Source: Porogramme epimiltina
Taxonomy: Eukaryota; Basidiomycota; Agaricomycetes; Polyporales; Polyporaceae
Reading direction: 5' to 3'
DNA length: 64,000 nt
Assembly: GCA_900155495.1 (NCBI GenBank)
Contig: FTLJ01000759.1
Span: forward strand, 43,270-107,269
Positions within the stretch are counted from its first letter, which is position 1. The number at the start of each line of letters is the position of its first letter. A model generated the notes under the pieces. It saw only the letters and a list, made by a program, of their open reading frames with translations. It did no database searches and was not told the DNA's origin. The position numbers were made by a program, and so were the translations under genes. Positions 14,844-25,974 of this stretch are shown here, one piece after another.

Positions 14844-15934
14844 CTACACAGATTCAGCGGAGAGTTGCTCATATATTTCCATGGCCTTAATCGTCTCCTG
14901 GACAGGGCAAAGTGCCGAAATCAGGCCCACAGCCGACAGTGATGAGAATCATACTTACCTGTGCAACTCGGATTACATTCTCGTCCCAACCCTCACCTGC
15001 CACTGCCCGGAGAATGCCCTTCCAATGGGCCCACCTATCTGGATGGTATCCATCCACGCCCTGCCACGTCCCTCCACTCCCTCCAGGACACCCTTCGTTC
15101 ACCTTCCAGTTCGGGTTTCCATTCGGCCCGAAGATCTCCTTGCACGCCAGCATCTGCGCACCCGCAATCTTCAGCCACACCGCCGCGAGCTCTAGCTGTA
15201 GCTCTGGAGGTTCATATTCTGCCCCAGCCTCGCCCTCGCGCTTCGCACCGGCAGGGGTTGCGTCGCGCGAGAACGGCTCGAGGCACATCCGCATCGTCGC
15301 GATACCGTAGAACGCCTCGTCCGCGACGTCGGCCGCCCAGAGGTACGCGAGGAATGCGTTCATGTTCACGCACCGCGTCCGGGCAAGCCTAATTCCCTGC
15401 GCGATTGCCTGAGCGTCGGGGTTGTCGCACGGGGGGCTGTTGGTGGCTTGTGTCCGGACTGCGGACATATCTAGTCGCCGACCATTGACCCAGACTATCT
15501 GTGAGGCTGCGTAGCACATACAGATCAACATGCCAATCGGTGAGCACAGAGAGAAACCACACACTGTCGATGCATTCCCGTGCAGTTGCGCCGAAGATCG
15601 GGAGGTCGCTCCATGAGATTGGCGACCCCCACACCTGCCATCCTTTGCAGCTCTCGTCGCCCTTCACCTTCAGTGCGACGAGTACCTGACCTAGTCGCCT
15701 ATGCGTCGTCGTGTCTTCTTGCGCGATCTTGTGGAACTCGCACCAGAAACCCCACAAGAATGACTCTAAGCCTGGAGTGTCTTCATTGTCCTGGTCAGCC
15801 TCAGCAGTAGCATTCCGAACGGCGGCTGTGCACTCTTCTACAATCTTGTCTGCGACCGCCTCCGCAGAGAGGGGTTCATTAAGGAGCGCGGTGAGGGCAG
15901 CATCGATGTAAGACGTAGGCGACCAGTTGGACAT
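14844..15934 (-). CDS. DUF3632-like protein of unknown function
   Basis: Three exons (15548-15934, 14959-15498, 14844-14897) with introns of 49 and 61 bp give 326 residues. The arrangement resembles fungal DUF3632 proteins: an N-terminal helical part (SPTSYIDAALTALLNEPLSA), a segment with W-G-F-W-C-E-F-H, and a C-terminal helical half containing VNMNAFLAYLWAADVADEAF and ELQLELAAVWLKIAGAQMLA. There is no signal peptide, membrane segment or catalytic motif, so a soluble intracellular protein is likely. These genes are common in fungi, often near secondary-metabolism or accessory regions, but no function is established. The family assignment is from memory of the pattern and is moderate in confidence. 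Confidence 0.65.
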
Positions 15935-16950
15935 GGTGGTATGAGAGGGGGGACCGGGACGAACGTGCGACGACTGGCGGCCAAAGTCGGGGACCACGAG
16001 TTTCGTCTCTTATTCGTCTTCACATCGAGCTCTTCGTGCTCTTAGTCTGCCACTTCTCCTGTAACATGTTTACCCTGAATAACTTGCTGACTTTCGGCCT
16101 ATGCAAGACATCGTGCGCAACATAAGTGGTGATTGAGAGCGCCGATTGTATTCAGCGCTTAAAATAGTCTCACAGGTATCGGAAATTGCCGAAAGCCCCC
16201 TGCTCTTCTCTTTGAGCTTATTTGACCACGGACTCCGCCTATAATTCCGCTACTCGCGTGTCGCGACTAAAATGTTGCCTCTATAGTCATTGACCAACTG
16301 TGTTCTACGGTCCCGATGGCTATTTCGTACCGGTGGTACCGTTGTTTTAGCAGCATTTTTGTGTCCTATATACTGACTTCTCACTCTAGGCTCACTGAGG
16401 TCGCGGGGCCAACGCCAAGTCTACATGAGTACCTGCCTTCAATGAGCAAAGCACACCGATCTTCCAGTTATGTCGTATGACGCCCTGAGAGAATCGTGTC
16501 CCACCCGGTGTCCTTTCTCACAGCCCCATCGACCCACCACCTGACCGATGACGGCGTTGTCGGCATAGTTGTAGCGTTGGCCAACGTGACCACAAGACCA
16601 TACGGCCGTCGGTAGCGGCGGCAAGGCATCTCGCCGGCAACTCAGGGCGCGGTTGTACCCCCTCTCACACAACACTTCCAAAAACTGGGTTACGCACACC
16701 CCCACGGACCCCCGCCGTTGGAAACGATCATCTGGTCCTCCGTGACGGAGATGTGTCGGCAGCGGGATATCATCGAACACGGGGCGAAGTTCCCCGTTAG
16801 CCTCGGCTTCCTTTGCAGTTGACCCGACATTTTTGCTCGCAGGACGTATAAGTGGCCCATCCATGCCCATGTCTGCCCCAAGCCTGGCGAGCACAGTCGC
16901 TGCTTTTCACCACCCTCCAGACCTGCTCCGTCCTTGTTTTCAATTTCGCT
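15935..16950. other. Long intergenic region with promoter of the GH28 gene
   Basis: About 1 kb lies between two divergent genes. A minus-strand ORF at 16439-16894 has no recognisable content and is probably spurious. A TATA-like element occurs close to the GH28 start (listed separately). The length suggests a regulated promoter, as expected for a plant-cell-wall hydrolase. Confidence 0.45.
16847..16852 (+). promoter_or_regulatory. TATA-like box of the GH28 gene
   Basis: TATAAG lies about 100 bp upstream of the ATG at 16951, in the sequence ggacgTATAAGtgg. Position and sequence fit a core promoter; no other support is available. Confidence 0.45.
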
Positions 16951-19115
16951 ATGGGGTTCAAGTCACTTCTCGCGTCCCTCCTTCTCGTTTCAGTCGTCTC
17001 TGCACAGCTCACTGGCCCTGTTGGTCCCACGACATCGCTGGCATCGAAGCAGAACAAGATCTGTAATGTTCTTGACTATGGAGGATCTATCGGATCCAGC
17101 GACATTGGCCCAGCCATAACCAGCGCATTCACGGTTTGTCTCCAAATCCTGGTCAACATTCCATATTCTGAAATGTTTTCATGACTAGAACTGTGTACTC
17201 AAAAACTCTGGGTCCACGCTCTACGTCCCCGCCGGTTAGCTCTTCATGCCATCGGCCTTATTTGGAAGCTGACAGCGGCCGCAGGCAACTACAATATGCA
17301 GACTTGGGTCACCCTGAGCGGTGGCACCAAGTGGGCTTTTCGTCTTGACGGCTTGATTTCTCGCACTTGTGAGTCACAGCGTATCGTTTTCCCGGCCCTA
17401 TTATATGTATTCACGGCCCTTATATCAGCCACTACGCACGGCAATATGATCGGAATCCAAAACGCCAACGACTTCGAGTTCTATTCTGCTAACAGCGCGG
17501 GAGGTATTCAAGGTTACGGGTACCAGTGCCGTAACGATGGGTGCGTCTCGGCGCAGAATATATAATAGAACAATTACAGAACTCATCTCTCATGCAGACC
17601 TCGCCTCATTCGCATAATCACCTCGACCAATTGGTCTGTTCATGATCTCATCCTTGTAGACTGTGAGTGCACGATAGGTTTGCCGTGTAGCAGGTGGATA
17701 AACATTTCCTTGAACAGCACCTGAGTTCCATCTGGTTGTTGAGAACGGCTCCAACGGAGAGGTGTATAACATGGCTATTCGCGGTACGTACAAACCCTCA
17801 TCCATGAGTTGAGTCGGTTTCTCACTTGCATGTAGGTGCCAACCTTGGTGGCTCTGACGGTGTTGATGTATGGGGGACAAACCACTGGGTCCACGACGTG
17901 GAAGTTACCAACCGCGACGAATGTGTTACTGTGAAAGTAAGTTCCGTCGAGGCTGAATGCTAGCGCTTTCAATCGACTCATCACTATTCCTTAGTCACCC
18001 GCCTCTAACATCCTCATCGAGCGAAGTAAGTGGTCTGAGATTTCTCTTCGAGCCCGATGCTGAAACTGTAAAGTTTGGTGTAATCAATCTGGGGGTAGCG
18101 CAATCGGAAGCTTGTCTGACGGCACGGCCATTGAGAACGTAATCTATAGGTGTGCATATAATGAATGCCTACGAGCGTGTCTCTCATCTTCGGACTCGAC
18201 AGGAACGTATACACCAATGGAGGGAACCAGGCGTTTATGATCAAGAGTAACCTTGGCTCAGGCTACGTACGCAACGTCGTGTTCGACAGTTTCATCGCAC
18301 GTGGGACGGCATATGGCCTCGACATCAACCAATACTGGTCCTCGCAGAGCCCCGGCACGGGTGCTGGCGTCCAACTCTCCAACATCACGTTCTCCGTGAG
18401 CATTCCCCACCTCACCTTCCTCGAACTCCGCTCACCTCCCTCCGCTTGGTTAAGAACTGGAACGGAAACGTAGCGGACGGCGTGAAGCGTCCTCCCGTGC
18501 AGCTCATCTGCGCCGACGGCGCGCCCTGCTCCGGCATCACGCTCACGAACGTGAACATGTGGTCTCAAACGGACCAGGCCGTCATCAAGTGCGAGAGCGC
18601 GTACGGCTCCGGGCTCGCGTGCATCCGCAACTCGGGCTCGCACACGTCCTATGCCGTCGTTACCCAGTCGATATCGAAGCCTGCAGGCTACTCGACACCG
18701 ACGACCATGCCCGGAGACCTCTCGGACGGCTACGCCACTAACGCAGCCATCCCGACGCCGTGAGTTTCTCTCCGCTTTCATATCGCTCTTCACGCCCCTG
18801 CTGATAAAGTATGTTACTCATAGGACAATCCCTACGTCGTTCTTCCCAGGGCTGGCCCAAATCAGCCCTCTCGCGAAGAACTCAGGCTCTGGAGGGGCTG
18901 CTCCTACGTCGAGCACGACGACCACCGCACCTGCTTCCGGTGCCACTGCCCCTGTCTACGGGCAGTGTGGTGGACAGGGTTGGACGGGCCCTACCGTCTG
19001 TGCGTCTGGCTCGAAGTGTGTGGTGTCGAACGACTGTGAGTAGCCCGTGTTGGATTATACGTGGTCTTTGTTGTTGACGAGACGCGCAGATTACTCCCAG
19101 TGCATCCCCTCATGA
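16951..19115 (+). CDS. Secreted GH28 rhamnogalacturonase-type hydrolase with C-terminal CBM1
   Basis: About 13 small exons are joined by introns of roughly 45-70 bp. The product opens with a signal peptide ([18 protein letters not shown]). The parallel beta-helix carries the GH28 motifs in rhamnogalacturonase form: [40 protein letters not shown] and FMIKSN. In polygalacturonases the corresponding positions are NTD, DD, GHG and RIK, and the form seen here fits enzymes cutting the rhamnogalacturonan I backbone. A Ser/Thr/Ala linker ([15 protein letters not shown]) leads to a CBM1: [20 protein letters not shown] followed by CVVSNDYYSQC. The last exon restores the final Cys. The CBM1 would tether a pectin-backbone enzyme to cellulose. 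It should act extracellularly in plant-wall decay. Confidence 0.9.
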
Positions 19116-19697
19116 GGAGAATAGGATATATGGCTGAGTTAGAGGGCTCATGGGTACCACATACGCACGTTCAGCGATGTGATTTTAGTTCAGAATTCCA
19201 TGTTGGGAATACAAGTACTTGGTTCGAGACGAGGATCCATCGTATTGGCCAATGAAACCTTCAACGACGCCCATCGAGGTTCTCTAGCGTTCCGGGTGTC
19301 AGAGGTAATAATCCAACTATTTGCAAGCGACTAGGATACGGATATACATCGTCGAACCAGCATTAGCTGCCAGCGCGCGTAAGTAAAGTACTGTAACGGC
19401 ACGGCAGAAGTGTCCGTCGAAGCTACAGCTAACCCAGGCCGATCGCTATCATATAGATACAGCAGAAGCGAAGGGTGATAAGTATAAGGCTACACAGCTA
19501 GGTATCCAGGGAGTGGAGGAGTCGAGTCGAGTCGAGTCAAATCGTGAAAATTACGAGCTACAGATTAAACCGAGGGGAATCGTCAGCAGGCGGGGGAAAC
19601 GTCCATGCTGTGATCATCGCAAGTCATCACGGCCGCGCCGCGTGCGGAGGCGTCCAGACGCCCCGCACGGCGGGCGCATCTACGTGAGATCGTATCC
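19116..19697. other. Intergenic region with a small GAGTC repeat
   Basis: This 582-bp spacer lies between the convergent GH28 and cupredoxin genes. It contains four tandem GAGTC units (19519-19538) and no recognisable gene. Confidence 0.45.
19519..19538. repeat. (GAGTC)4 microsatellite
   Basis: Four perfect tandem GAGTC copies are visible directly in the sequence, in an intergenic spacer. Confidence 0.9.
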
Positions 19698-21052
19698 TCA
19701 GAGCTGGAGCAGCGCGCCGGCGAGGACCGCGACTGCGGCGACGAGCGCGCCAGCGGTGTGCGCACCGCCGACCGCGCCGTTGCTGCCGGTCGAGCCCGTG
19801 GTGGCGCCGTTCGTCGCATTCTTGGCGTTCGCGAGGAAGGCGTCGAAGGTGTTGCCGCTCGACGGCGCGTTGATCGCGAAGACCATGCCGGCGTTGCAGT
19901 GGCTCTTCGGGTTGGTCTGCCTGCAGTACACCCAGACGGGAGCAGACTGGAGGCGGGTATGTCAGCATTTAGACCAGGGCGTCGATGGGAGGCAAGTGAA
20001 AACTCACGTCGTTCACGGTGATCGTGAAGGTGGGAGCAACTGAGACATTGACGGCAGGCTCGCTACACGAAGATACAGTCAGCAACAGGTCAGGTTAAGG
20101 GCGTCGCAGACGTGATACTCACAATCCAGAGTCAAACCCAGTAAGGCCGTTGGTGCTCGACTCGCTAAGGGGCGTGCACGGGTCGGCGAACGAGCTCTGG
20201 GTAGCGGTGTGGTTCTTGTCCATGAACTGGAAGGTAACCTTGTCACCGATGTTCGCGGTGAGCGTGTTGGGCGAGAACTCGAGGGCGCCGTTCGCGCCAA
20301 CCGTGACGACGTGAGATGTGCCAGAAGAGCTCGACGATGATGCCGACGAAGTCGAGGATGGGGACGTGGACGTGGCGGCGGCAGCGTCGGTGGTGTACGT
20401 GGTGGTTTGTGCTGCACCGTTCACGGTCACCGTCGCGGTTACGGTGATGACACTCGCGGAGGAGACAGGCTGGGTAGAGATGGCAGCTGCAGAGGTGGAG
20501 GCCGAGGAGGCGTTGGCCGAGCCGATCGCGTTGTTCTTGAAGGTATCGAAGTTGTTGCCGGGGTTAATCGCAAAGACCATACCCTGCTGGCAGTGACCGG
20601 TCTGGCGACAGTACACCCAGACGGGGTTGGTGTCGGTAACGGCGAACTGTGCGATAGTGAAGCGGTCGGTCTGGTTATCGGGGACAGGGACGCTAGGCGG
20701 TGGGGGGTAAGGGCGAATGCCAGATGTATGCGGAGATTTACTCACAATCCGGAGTCGAATCCGTCAGCCAGAGGGGAGCATGGGGAGTTCAGAGTCGATT
20801 GAGTGACGGTGTGGTTCTTCTGATGGAAGACGAAGGTGACGGTGTCTCCAGGATCTGCCGTCTGTGCGACTCCGTTGAGCGCACTGAGTAGCATGAAGTC
20901 AAGCTGAAAATACGTACGACAAACTCGGGGTCATACGCAAGGATACCGATTCCACCGACAGTGACCTGGTGGTCGGCACCACGAGCGACTGGGATAACGA
21001 GCGCAAAAAGAGCGAGCGTGGCGAGGAAGAGCATGTTGGATGTGTGCATCAT
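19698..21052 (-). CDS. Secreted two-domain cupredoxin-like protein, probably GPI-anchored
   Basis: The gene starts at 21052 (or the adjacent ATG at 21049) with a signal peptide (MLFLATLALFALVIPVARG). Two plastocyanin-like repeats follow. Each has an N-terminal strand (DHQVTVGGIGILAYDPEFV; SHVVTVGANGALEFSPNTL), a His in a KNHT motif, and a C-terminal ligand loop (VYCRQTGHCQQGMVFAIN; VYCRQTNPKSHCNAGMVFAI) with Cys, His and Met in the order expected for copper binding. A Ser/Ala/Thr-rich linker separates the repeats. The protein ends in a hydrophobic tail (AGALVAAVAVLAGALLQL) preceded by small residues, which fits GPI anchoring. Fungal cupredoxins of this kind are extracellular, and the redox partner is unknown. 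Several short introns interrupt the gene; the first has donor GTACGT after DPEFV. Confidence 0.85.
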
Positions 21053-21193
21053 GTTGGTGCGGGGGATCCTGTTGGTGATAGTGGACGAGGGGCAAAATGA
21101 GATGTCGTCGAGTAGCGTGAGCAGCAAGAAGCTATTAGAGGGGAGAGTAGCTCTAAGAGGATATCGGTGGGGAGCGGCTGGAACGCCATGGAG

Positions 21194-21201
21194 GTTATAT
21201 A
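21194..21201 (-). promoter_or_regulatory. TATA box of the cupredoxin gene
   Basis: On the minus strand TATATAAC lies about 140 bp upstream of the start codon at 21052. Position and sequence fit a core promoter. Confidence 0.5.
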
Positions 21202-21591
21202 TGCAGTGGAGGAGGGAGACAATGCGCTGTAGAGGAGAAACGCGCCTCGACCTATTGTTCGACGCGGTCACGTGCACATGTTATTGTCCCTGTGGCATAG
21301 GCGCCCATGTGAGACAATGAACACCTTCTGTGGCAACAACGCCAGTCGGTGCTAGGCGGTGAAGATGCCCGAAACGTGTGCTCGGACGGGCATCTCGGAG
21401 CATCGGATGTACACACAGATTGCACACCAGCATTGCAGAAGCTCAGGTAAAGTACAGGTACATAATAGCGGAGCCGAAAGCAGTCGTAAACCGACGCGAC
21501 AGTCCGGATAGCGAGAGCACAGCTACAGCGAGGGAGGTCCGCAACATAACAGAGCCAAAAATAGCACAGCACACATGTCCACGGCGTCTTC
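21202..21591. other. Intergenic region
   Basis: This continues the cupredoxin promoter and reaches the 3' end of the next minus-strand gene. The overlapping small ORFs on both strands have no recognisable content. Confidence 0.4.
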
Positions 21592-23268
21592 TTACACATA
21601 TGCCTCAACGAAGCCTCCCCACTTCTCGATCACCGGTTTCACAATCTCCTCCCACTCCTTTCCCTTGTACCGGCCTGTCGCGCGGGGGAAAGAGAAGATC
21701 TCCTTGTGTACTTGGCCGCCTGGCATAAGACGTTAGCATCGAGATCCCGGTCGAAAGAGTAGACCCCGGCATATTACGAGGCCACACTCACAATCCGGAC
21801 ACGGAGTACGCGTCACGACGCGGTCACTGCTGTTCCCGCTATCGCCCTGGATGTTCGGGTACTCGGGATCGAGGTACGGCGCGTTGAGCGCGAGATCCGC
21901 AAGCTCGAGGTGTACAAGCTTCTCGACCTTGTGGCACCAAGGGCCTGCCTCGCCTACTTGTACGCGACCACGCGCTAGGTTCCCCGCTTCGGCGTCGGCG
22001 GTCGTCGGCCAGAACCCACGCAGATGGGTCTGCTTGGACTGACATTGCTTGTCCCACTCGGCTAGCCGTTTCGTTAGCTTGACGGCACGGCCAACCTTAA
22101 TGTGAACCAAGTCGGGGGTTGTAGGGTCTACGTTTGATGAGACCATGTTGGACCACAGACAAGACGAGGCTCACCCTCGATCTCGAACGCGTAGATGTAA
22201 CCATTGACGTCCGCTGGAGACCGCTTGGTTCTCATCTCCAGTCGAAGCAGCTCCTTTGTCGCAGTCTGCAGGTACTCCGGGATCCAGTCTAATCGCAAAC
22301 GGGTCAAGGTCCGACCTCCGATGACGGCACACAAAGCGCGCGGACTCACGGGCGTACTCGACTTTGACGTCCGTGTCCTTGTGCGAGCGGAACTGGACCT
22401 CCACGAACGCGCTCTTCTGGTGTTGGTGGCAGTAGTGCGGCTCGACGTCGCCCGTGATCAGGGAGAGCGGCAGTGTAACAGGGACCATGCGCGTGCACCG
22501 CTTGTCCTGCTTCGTCGTCGCACCGCACTGCACCTTCATTCCCCCCTTGCTCGGTGTGCTCGACGTGCTCGGCGACGGCGGGCTCGATGCGGCGCGCGGC
22601 CGCTTCGACGGCGTCTGCAGTGGGGCTAGAGCAGCGTCTGTGGCCGCCCCTGACTTCGACGGGGCTGAGTTTGGTGCCTGTTGTGGGCGCGGGCGCTGCG
22701 GCGTTTGGAGGTGCGCTGAAGACGAGAACGTCCCCGAGTCCGAGTGGGGTCTGCCTACGGGTGGGGGGCGCGTGCTACCATCTGCAGGCGGAGAACCGAG
22801 CGGGGCCTGCGTCCCGAGCGCAAACTGCATCGTGCGGGACGGGGTCTGGGGAATCGGCATTGACACTTGGGGCGGAGTAGGGAGCGGGCCCGGTGCTTGG
22901 TACCTAGCACGGTGTCTCTGAGGTAGGGGAAACACGACCGTACCGTTCAACGGCGCGTCGTCCACTTGCATTGCGTCTGGGGGATAAGCCGCGTGCGGGG
23001 CGAAGCCCCCGATGAACTCGCCGCTGTTCGCAGGACGCGCGTCGGGCCTGTCTGCGCGGCCTGAGCCTAGGGAGAGCCGCCCGAACGCGTCAGTAACGTC
23101 GTACGTGCCAGAAGACATCGCCATCTGGGTCGTTGTCGACGTCGTTGCATGTCCACCACTGTGCTTGCTCAGCTTGGAGGGCATCGTGTGCGCGGGACGA
23201 GTCGAGTCGTCCTTGGGGGGTGGGGAAGGTCTGGTGCGCTTGAACGCGGCGAAGAGATCAAGAGGCAT
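21592..23268 (-). CDS. T5orf172 (GIY-YIG-type) domain protein, Mug113-like
   Basis: Four exons (22350-23268, 22175-22288, 21792-22127, 21592-21719) give 498 residues. The N-terminal ~270 residues are Pro/Ser/Thr-rich and look disordered. Then come a small Cys/His segment (VQCGATTKQDKRCTRMV...YCHQHQ) and the T5orf172 domain with NGYIYAFEIEDPTTPDLVHI, KVGRAVKLTKRLAEWDKQCQ and GRYKGKEWEEIV. T5orf172 is a GIY-YIG nuclease-related domain found in phages, poxvirus-like elements and fungal proteins such as S. pombe Mug113 (meiotically up-regulated). The Y-I-Y and K-V-G-R elements are present. Nuclease activity is plausible but unproven. The gene is divergent from PDCD5 over 313 bp. Confidence 0.82.
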
Positions 23269-23581
23269 GGGGGCGACCGCAGCTGCCGTGTATGCACAAG
23301 CATACGCGCGTACGGGGATGTGAGAGTCTACGTGAGTGGCATGCGAATCCGCAGGCAATTGTAGAGCACAAAGACGTTGGCGACGGCATGAGGCAGAGCA
23401 GGCGTCTCGCGAGCGCCGTCCAACGCCTTTTCCGGCCACTCGCGTTCCTTCGCCGAGTCAGCTCTCCCTCTTTCGTCTTCGCGCTCTTTCTCTTTTTGTA
23501 TCATACGGAAGATTTGGCATCTGCTTTCCATTCATCACATCTGACTCGGTCGACCCGCCATCAAAGCTGGAATAATCGCCG
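23269..23581. promoter_or_regulatory. Divergent promoter between T5orf172 and PDCD5 genes
   Basis: The 313 bp between the two start codons are CT-rich on the plus strand just upstream of PDCD5. No TATA box is obvious. The call rests on gene arrangement. Confidence 0.45.
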
Positions 23582-24135
23582 ATGGAGGACCCCGAGTTGG
23601 CCGCGATCCGCGCAGCGAGGATGAACCAGCTGCAGCAGCAAGGCGGGAGCGGTGCAGCGGCACAGGGAGAAGACGAAGGTGGGAAGCAAGCGGCAGAGGA
23701 GCAGATGAGGAGGGACCTCCTCGCGACGATTCTGGACTCTGCTGCACGCGAGCGGTGTACGTGCTACAGTCGGCGATATCTGCTATGCGACCCTGACAGG
23801 CTATACAGTGGCGCGGATTGCACTTGTCAGCCCGGACAGGGCGAGGCAGATTGAGGCCATCCTCATGCGAATGGCTCAATCCGGACAGTTGAGGGGACGT
23901 GTATCCGAGCAGCAACTCATCGACCTGCTCGACCAGGTACGCGCACCTCGCCGCCTCTCTTTACGGCTCGCTCAACACGCGCATAGATCGACGGGGCACA
24001 ATCTAAGTCCGCACAGGGAAAGGGCTCAATTGTGGTACGTCCCTGACTCATGCTTGTCGTATGACCGCTCGTAACATGGGAAAAATATAGTTCCACCACC
24101 GCAAAGGAGGATTTGATGACGATGACGACTTTTAA
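23582..24135 (+). CDS. PDCD5: PDCD5 / TFAR19-type DNA-binding protein
   Basis: Four exons (23582-23756, 23809-23936, 23987-24034, 24091-24135) give 131 residues, the usual length of the family. Visible blocks are MEDPELAAIRAARMNQLQQQ, then EEQMRRDLLATILDSAARER, ARIALVSPDRARQIEAILMR and GQLRGRVSEQQLIDLLDQ, and an acidic tail FHHRKGGFDDDDDF. PDCD5 proteins are small three-helix-bundle proteins; in animals they link to apoptosis and the TRiC/CCT chaperonin. In fungi the role is less clear. All four splice sites are canonical, and the exon lengths sum to a multiple of three. Confidence 0.94.
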
Positions 24136-24476
24136 TTGTCAGACGAAAACGGCATTTTGTATCTATACCTTTCTATACGTGTGCTTTTATTTCCCATTGG
24201 CCCTGCCGAATCCATCTCGAGTCTTGACGTGTGAGCAACCGGGTGATACAATGAAGGTATGTTTGGACTTTTGTTAGAGCTATTCAACATTCTGCTACCA
24301 AATACACTGCAAATGCGCGGCTGCCTTTTGCGCGGACGGTAGTGATACAGTATCCCGTTTAAGCTTGGATACTTTTACAACTTCTGTGGTATGAGAGGGT
24401 ATACGATTTGATACTGCGATCGGTGAGCATGCTTATAGGGACATGTGGAGAGGTGCACAGACGTACCAATAACACT
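24136..24476. other. Intergenic region between convergent genes
   Basis: This 341-bp AT-richer spacer holds the 3' ends of PDCD5 and the MYND gene. No gene was recognised. Confidence 0.45.
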
Positions 24477-25566
24477 TTACGACCTTGGGAACAAATTCTG
24501 AAAGACTTGGAAAATATCTTGCGGCTGGAGCCCACTCTTCGACACCCAAAAGGGCATGATCTTCATGAGCGAGGCCCAGGAGTCCTTCCCCGTAAAGAGT
24601 GGTCTCCAAACCCATTCTTTCTTCCTGCGTTCAAAGAGGCCTGGGACGGGCATCCTGTCGGCAGAGTCTTCGGGCACACGGAGCGCGACTCCGGCGCTGA
24701 CACTCCCCTTGCACATCCCGAGGATGTCCTTGAGAGCGAGCTGCTGACGCTCTGTCAAAGGGGCTCGATCACGTGGCCTTCGCACTGCGTGCTGGTTGTG
24801 CACGACCATGCCGGTATCCTTCAGAAAGTACACGACGGAGATGACACCAGCAAAGTCGGGGTCGTCCATCTTAGCGAAGGCTTCCTCCATCGAGCGACGC
24901 CCAGGCTCGGCATCCTCCCAGGCTTTCAACAATATCTGGTTCCCCTCTTGAAACTCGTCCACCGTGATCATGCCGAGGCTCTCCAGAATAAACTTGCTCG
25001 CAGGGGAGTTGTCCGCAGCGGCGCCTTTGCTTGGGACGAGGGTGTACGACATGAACATAGGCGCGCCTTGGGCGGGGTCGAGGGTGAGTACGTCTGGACC
25101 ACCGTGGAGCGTAACGGATGCCTTCGTCATGGTCGTGAACGCCCACCGATGGCACTCGGCCCATGTCTTCAACGAGTGTGCGAGCTCCACGGCGCTGTCG
25201 AAGCCCATTTCCGCCAAAAGCCTCGTGCGACGCTCCTCCGGGGTCTCGGGGCCCGGTGCCTTCTTGGGTTTGGGCTTGACGGGGCTCGCGGGATTTGACT
25301 GTGTCCGACACCCCGCTCTGCCGGTGGCGAGGAAGGGAGGGAAATGAGCGAGGTCAGTTGGTCGCTGAAGAAACGAGGACGCACTTGTGGGCAGGCCACG
25401 CCAGCTTCTGGCACTCTTTACTGCAATACATGGCGGTGTTGCACGCCCCACATTTCTTGAGCTTAGTTTTCTTGTCTCCGCTTCCTCCACAGTGATGACA
25501 GCGAGACAGATCTTCAGGTAGGAAGAATGAGATGTCGCCGTGGTCGTGGTCACAACTTCTAGACAT
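24477..25566 (-). CDS. MYND zinc-finger protein
   Basis: Two exons (25385-25566, 24477-25317) give 340 residues. The N-terminus carries one MYND finger: CHHC, then KKCGAC, YCSKECQKLAW and finally H-K-A-G-C. The last zinc pair (H-x3-C) exists only after splicing the GTGCGT donor at 25384 to the acceptor before 25317. The unspliced reading gives H-K-C and soon stops, which supports the model. The rest (RRTRLLAEMGFDSAVELAHS, VISVVYFLKDTGMVVHNQHA) is soluble and helical, without another recognised domain. MYND fingers bind Pro-rich peptides, usually in nuclear or cytosolic regulators. The partner is unknown. It is divergent from NOT4 over about 400 bp. Confidence 0.82.
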
Positions 25567-25974
25567 TGTTGGATGGGGGTTTGAGGATAGATGGGTGCGG
25601 ATGATTCTCCCATTTGAAGGCTATGTATAAGGAAGGCGCTGATAGAGGCATCTCGAGGGTTCGGCCATCGCTCGGTCGCTTCAGGTTATTGTTCAGTATC
25701 CAGGATAAATATTATGGTAGATGCGCGGATTTATATTTCGACCAGGTGGTCAACAATGGGTCTCGTACCTTCCCTACAAAAGCTACCATAATCGTTTGGC
25801 GTCCATGATACAGGCGCCTATGGCGGATATTTGGTCGTGTTGTTCGGGCGCCACAGCAAAACTCGGCAAGGTCCTCGTCCATCGCGTCTACCTCTTGCTC
25901 TGAAGCTTTCCGTTTCTCCTCACACCCCCATCTCTTTCATCGCTGCTCTCCTCGTCGCTCAGCGTGCTGCTTCG
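25567..25974. promoter_or_regulatory. Divergent promoter between MYND and NOT4 genes
   Basis: This 408-bp region lies between two start codons and becomes C/T-rich just upstream of the NOT4 ATG. No specific factor site was recognised. Confidence 0.4.

Noticed and set aside
16439..16894. 151-residue minus-strand ORF upstream of GH28
   Set aside because: No recognisable motif, no splice context, and it covers the GH28 TATA-like promoter.
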